From assembly GCA_029939085.1 (NCBI GenBank), contig JAOZTQ010000037.1, positions 1-9,902 of the forward strand: 9,902 nt of DNA, read 5' to 3'. This document shows positions 7,792 through 9,902 of the stretch, in pieces (the stretch's first letter is position 1; each line of letters starts with the position of its first letter). A program made the translations under genes and the position numbers. The stretch is from Candidatus Nanopelagicales bacterium. GTDB lineage: Bacteria; Actinomycetota; Actinomycetes; S36-B12; GCA-2699445. Below the pieces are notes generated by a model that did no database searches, had not been told where the DNA came from, and saw only the letters and a program-made list of their open reading frames with translations.

Positions 7792-8904
7792 GTGGCCGAT
7801 ATTGATTTCTCAGCAAGGATTGCTTCACTCAGCGCAACGCTGACTTCAATTACGGATGTGCTCGACGTGGATGCGGCCCACAAGGAAATCTCCGAACTCG
7901 AAAAGCAGGCGTCGGATCCGGGTCTTTGGGACGACCAAGAACGGGCACAGCAGGTCACATCGCGGCTTTCCTTTCTGCAAAATGAAGTCAGACGAGTCGA
8001 GAGCCTTCGCTCCAGATTGGACGACGTCCTCGTGCTGCAAGAGTTGGCTGATGCCGAGAACGACTCAGATGTCGCGGCAGAAGCAGGCGCGGAACTAGCC
8101 GAACTCACGACAGAGATCGCAGAGATGGAAGTTCGCACGCTGTTATCCGGAAACTACGACCAACGTGGCGCCCTGGTTCACGTGCACTCTGGAGCAGGTG
8201 GTGTAGACGCAGCTGACTGGACCCAGATGTTGCTTCGAATGTATACGCGTTACTGCGAACGTCATGGTTGGAAACATGAAGTTTTGGACGTGTCCTATGC
8301 AGAAGAGGCTGGAATTAAGTCCGCGACATTTCAGGTGGACGCGCCCTATGCGTACGGGACACTTAGTGTCGAGCAGGGAACGCATCGGTTGGTGAGGATC
8401 TCGCCATTCGACAATCAGGGGCGTAGGCAAACATCGTTTGCCCGAGTCGAAGTGCTCCCGATCACTGAGCAGACCGACCATATCGATATTCCCGAAAGTG
8501 ATATTCGCGTCGATGTTTTTCGATCCTCTGGTCCGGGCGGTCAGAGTGTAAACACGACGGATTCTGCTGTCCGAATTACCCACGTGCCTACCGGCATTGT
8601 TGTTTCCTGTCAGAACGAGAAGTCGCAGATTCAAAATCGGGCGGCGGCTATGCGAGTGCTGCAGTCACGCCTCCTTGAGCTCAGGCGGCAAGAGGAAAAG
8701 GCCGAGATGGATGCGCTGAAAGGTGACGCCAGTGGATCCTGGGGTGATCAAATGCGGTCATATGTACTGCACCCCTACCAAATGGTTAAGGATCTGCGTA
8801 CGGGTACCGAAACAGGTAATACGGCAAATGTTCTCGATGGTGAGATCGATGACTTTGTCGAGTCGGGCATTCGATGGCGAAGAACCGAAACGGTGGCTGA
8901 GTAA
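7792..8904 (+). CDS. prfB: Peptide chain release factor 2 (RF2)
   Basis: The product (370 aa, full length) reads stop codons UGA and UAA in the ribosomal A site and triggers hydrolysis of peptidyl-tRNA. An N-terminal helical domain (about 1-115) is followed by HSGAGGVDA (132-140). The RF2-specific tripeptide anticodon SPF is at 204-206, distinguishing it from RF1 (PxT), and the universally conserved GGQ is at 249-251 in SSGPGGQSVN; Gln251 is the residue normally methylated by PrmC. The C-terminal end HPYQMVKDLRTGTETGN is typical. The reading frame is continuous: there is no in-frame UGA near codon 25 and so no programmed +1 frameshift, as is usual in actinobacteria. GTG at 7792 is chosen because MADIDFSARI aligns with the known family N-terminus. 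It follows gdh by 33 bases and precedes ftsE, matching the actinobacterial prfB-ftsE-ftsX-smpB order. Confidence 0.97.
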   Translation: MADIDFSARIASLSATLTSITDVLDVDAAHKEISELEKQASDPGLWDDQERAQQVTSRLSFLQNEVRRVESLRSRLDDVLVLQELADAENDSDVAAEAGAELAELTTEIAEMEVRTLLSGNYDQRGALVHVHSGAGGVDAADWTQMLLRMYTRYCERHGWKHEVLDVSYAEEAGIKSATFQVDAPYAYGTLSVEQGTHRLVRISPFDNQGRRQTSFARVEVLPITEQTDHIDIPESDIRVDVFRSSGPGGQSVNTTDSAVRITHVPTGIVVSCQNEKSQIQNRAAAMRVLQSRLLELRRQEEKAEMDALKGDASGSWGDQMRSYVLHPYQMVKDLRTGTETGNTANVLDGEIDDFVESGIRWRRTETVAE

Positions 8905-8917
8905 GTCCGGAAAACAC

Positions 8918-8957
8918 AGAGGCCCCGGGAATGGGGGGGGAATATCCCGGGACCTCT
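8918..8957 (+). terminator. Long GC-rich hairpin after prfB with a G8 loop
   Basis: Thirteen bases after the prfB stop codon, AGAGG (8918-8922) and CCCGGGA (8924-8930) pair with TCCCGGG (8945-8951) and CCTCT (8953-8957). This gives a 12-bp stem with a single C/A mismatch. The 14-base loop contains eight consecutive G residues (8933-8940). Position and strength suit a transcription terminator for prfB, but no U-tract follows; the next bases are CACCTGG. It may instead be the first domain of a larger RNA or DNA structure reaching to about 9058. Confidence 0.45.
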
Positions 8958-8972
8958 CACCTGGAGGGTGTT

Positions 8973-8989
8973 GCGCCGCCATGCGGCGC
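8973..8989 (+). other. Perfect 7-bp GC hairpin
   Basis: GCGCCGC (8973-8979) pairs with GCGGCGC (8983-8989) around the 3-base loop CAT. It sits exactly between the two larger G-loop hairpins, with only one base before the third hairpin can begin to pair. An isolated protein-binding palindrome is another possible reading. Confidence 0.5.
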
Positions 8990-9025
8990 GGCCGTTCGGG
9001 GTTGGGGGGGAAATTCCCGACGGCC
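8990..9025 (+). other. Second G-loop hairpin, look-alike of the one after prfB
   Basis: GGCCGT (8990-8995) and CGGG (8997-9000) pair with CCCG (9016-9019) and ACGGCC (9020-9025), leaving T8996 bulged: ten base pairs in all. The loop carries seven consecutive G residues (9004-9010). Its core has the same layout as the hairpin at 8918-8957: GGG, three bases, G7 or G8, AAWWT, CCCG. The likeness suggests a duplicated functional element; the function is unknown. Confidence 0.5.
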
Positions 9026-9039
9026 CGTTGGGTGCCTCT

Positions 9040-9272
9040 ATCATGCAATTTCCGAACGTGACTCGCATCACCGTTTTATAACGATTTGGTTACGAAGATC
9101 ATTTCAAGGCGATACCTGACAGTGCCGCACATCCCAGCTTCTCAAGAGTATTCGATTGCCGTACCAAAACGACCAATGACAGGCCGAAAGGTTTTTCGTT
9201 GGATATCCGCCGGAAGCCAAATTCCCGGCATACACTGAGACGCCGCTGACCTGATCTGTGGGAAGGAAGCGA
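9040..9272 (+). other. Non-coding remainder of the prfB-ftsE gap
   Basis: No credible gene or tRNA is seen here. Composition is more AT-rich than the hairpin block before it, as expected for an upstream promoter region of ftsE. Contents worth noting are CCGAACG (9052-9058), complementary to part of the preceding hairpin; a weak stem GCCGG/CCGGC (9209-9213 with 9225-9229); the -10-like TACACT (9231-9236); and the ftsE ribosome binding site near 9261-9267. Confidence 0.5.
9231..9236 (+). promoter_or_regulatory. Possible -10 element of the ftsE promoter
   Basis: TACACT fits the TANNNT pattern and would start transcription about 30 bases before the ftsE ATG, leaving room for the clear Shine-Dalgarno. 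No good -35 hexamer is found 16-19 bases upstream, so this rests on one short motif and its position. Confidence 0.3.
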
Positions 9273-9902
9273 ATGATTCGCTTTGACAATGTCTCGAAGC
9301 AATACAAGACGCAACATAGCCCCGCGCTGCGCGATGTGTCTGTCGAGATAGAAAAGGGCGACTTCGTTTTTCTGGTCGGTCCATCTGGCTCAGGAAAAAC
9401 GACTTTTCTGAGGTTATGCCTCAAGGAAGACAAGCCCTCGGCTGGGACCGTCTGGGTCGCCGGAAAGAATGTGGGTAAGTTGTCTAGTTGGAAAGTCCCG
9501 CAGCTGCGTCGGCAAATCGGCACAGTCTTTCAAGACTTTCGCCTCTTGCCGAACAAAACGGTCGCCGGAAATGTGGCCTTCGCGCTCGAAGTGATTGGTA
9601 AACCCCGTGGGCATATCCGCAAGGTTGTGCCCGAGGTTTTGGAAATGGTTGGCCTGGAGGGTAAAGAAAAACGCTTTCCACACGAACTCTCCGGCGGTGA
9701 ACAGCAGCGTGTTGCGATAGCGCGCGCATTCGTCAATCGACCAGAGATTCTCATTGCAGACGAGCCGACCGGGAACCTTGATCCGAATACCAGCATCGGA
9801 ATCATGAAGTTGCTCGATCGCATTAATCGCACTGGTACGACCATTGTCATGGCGACTCACGACGCGCACATTGTTGACCAAGTCCGGAAACGAGTCGTCG
9901 AG
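9273..9902 (+). CDS. ftsE: Cell division ATP-binding protein FtsE (3' end outside window)
   Basis: The first 210 codons are present and the frame is open at the window edge; family members are about 229 aa, so roughly 20 residues are missing. FtsE is the cytoplasmic ATPase of the FtsEX ABC-type complex. With the membrane protein FtsX it recruits and activates peptidoglycan hydrolases at the septum; it is not a typical transporter. All ABC motifs are intact: Walker A GPSGSGKT (36-43), Q-loop Gln87 in VFQDFRLLP, signature LSGGEQQ (139-145), Walker B ILIADEP (159-165) with catalytic Glu164, D-loop NLDP (168-171), and switch His196 in MATHD. The segment NKTVAGNVAFALEVIGKPR is diagnostic of FtsE over other ABC ATPases. 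The ATG is supported by AAGGA at 9263-9267 with 5-base spacing. ftsX and then smpB are expected just downstream. The 368-base gap from prfB suggests its own promoter. Confidence 0.96.
   Translation, partial: MIRFDNVSKQYKTQHSPALRDVSVEIEKGDFVFLVGPSGSGKTTFLRLCLKEDKPSAGTVWVAGKNVGKLSSWKVPQLRRQIGTVFQDFRLLPNKTVAGNVAFALEVIGKPRGHIRKVVPEVLEMVGLEGKEKRFPHELSGGEQQRVAIARAFVNRPEILIADEPTGNLDPNTSIGIMKLLDRINRTGTTIVMATHDAHIVDQVRKRVVE

Noticed and set aside
7792..7870. Programmed +1 frameshift in prfB
   Set aside because: The frame is continuous from GTG to the stop codon with no in-frame UGA near codon 25, so no recoding is needed.
8143..8634. 163-codon open frame on the minus strand inside prfB
   Set aside because: It lies wholly antisense to the conserved RF2 core including GGQ, and resembles no family.
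8918..9039. Insertion sequence or MITE bounded by AGAGGC / GCCTCT
   Set aside because: The inverted ends match over only six bases, no target-site duplication flanks them, and there is no transposase; kept only as one reading of the hairpin block.
8723..9071. Open frames on both strands crossing the prfB end and the G-loop hairpins
   Set aside because: Their protein content comes from the G-runs and GC palindromes, they overlap prfB out of frame, and none has a convincing ribosome binding site or family likeness.
9181..9197. AGGCC-GAAA-GGTTT mini-hairpin followed by T residues, upstream of ftsE
   Set aside because: Two of the five pairs are G-U and the stem is short; too weak to call a terminator or attenuator.
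8905..9272. Possible tRNA or tmRNA in the prfB-ftsE gap
   Set aside because: No cloverleaf, no T-loop consensus GGTTCGANTCC, no CCA end and no tmRNA tag-like frame were found. The structure is a row of simple hairpins.
9414..9881. 155-codon minus-strand frame over ftsE
   Set aside because: Antisense to intact ABC ATPase motifs of FtsE; a shadow frame.

Overview
The window is an ordinary stretch of chromosome from an actinobacterium of moderate GC content. The evidence is the pruA, GDH-180, prfB and ftsE protein sequences, the neighbouring prfB and ftsE (the actinobacterial prfB-ftsE-ftsX-smpB order), frequent GTG starts, and two genes whose start codons sit just downstream of a -10-like hexamer with no Shine-Dalgarno. 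I cannot name the genus from sequence alone. No phage, transposase, CRISPR array, tRNA or rRNA is visible.

Layout, left to right. The 3' end of a patatin-like phospholipase gene (to 389) is followed by a strongly self-complementary spacer. Then comes pruA (486-2114, +), encoding L-glutamate-gamma-semialdehyde dehydrogenase. A short convergent gap holds a small hairpin. A minus-strand gene (2273-2767) encodes a DUF2505 / SRPBCC-fold protein. It diverges from a very long plus-strand gene (2887-7758) for the 180-kDa class of NAD-dependent glutamate dehydrogenase. After 33 bases comes prfB (7792-8904), peptide release factor 2. A 368-base non-coding gap rich in hairpins separates it from ftsE (9273 to the window end, cut after 210 codons).

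How the genes fit together. PruA oxidises the proline/ornithine breakdown intermediate to glutamate, and the large glutamate dehydrogenase can deaminate glutamate to 2-oxoglutarate, so the two form a catabolic route into the TCA cycle with NADH made at both steps. They are not one operon, because the DUF2505 gene lies between them on the opposite strand. prfB and ftsE belong to a separate housekeeping block (translation termination and cell division).

The coding content is conventional. The least explained parts are non-coding: (1) the prfB-ftsE spacer, with two look-alike hairpins carrying G8 and G7 loops around a third GC-rich hairpin, plus competing long-range pairings; (2) the pruA leader, with nested and mutually exclusive stems; (3) apparently leaderless starts of the glutamate dehydrogenase gene and possibly prfB. 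I did not find a convincing new multi-gene system.
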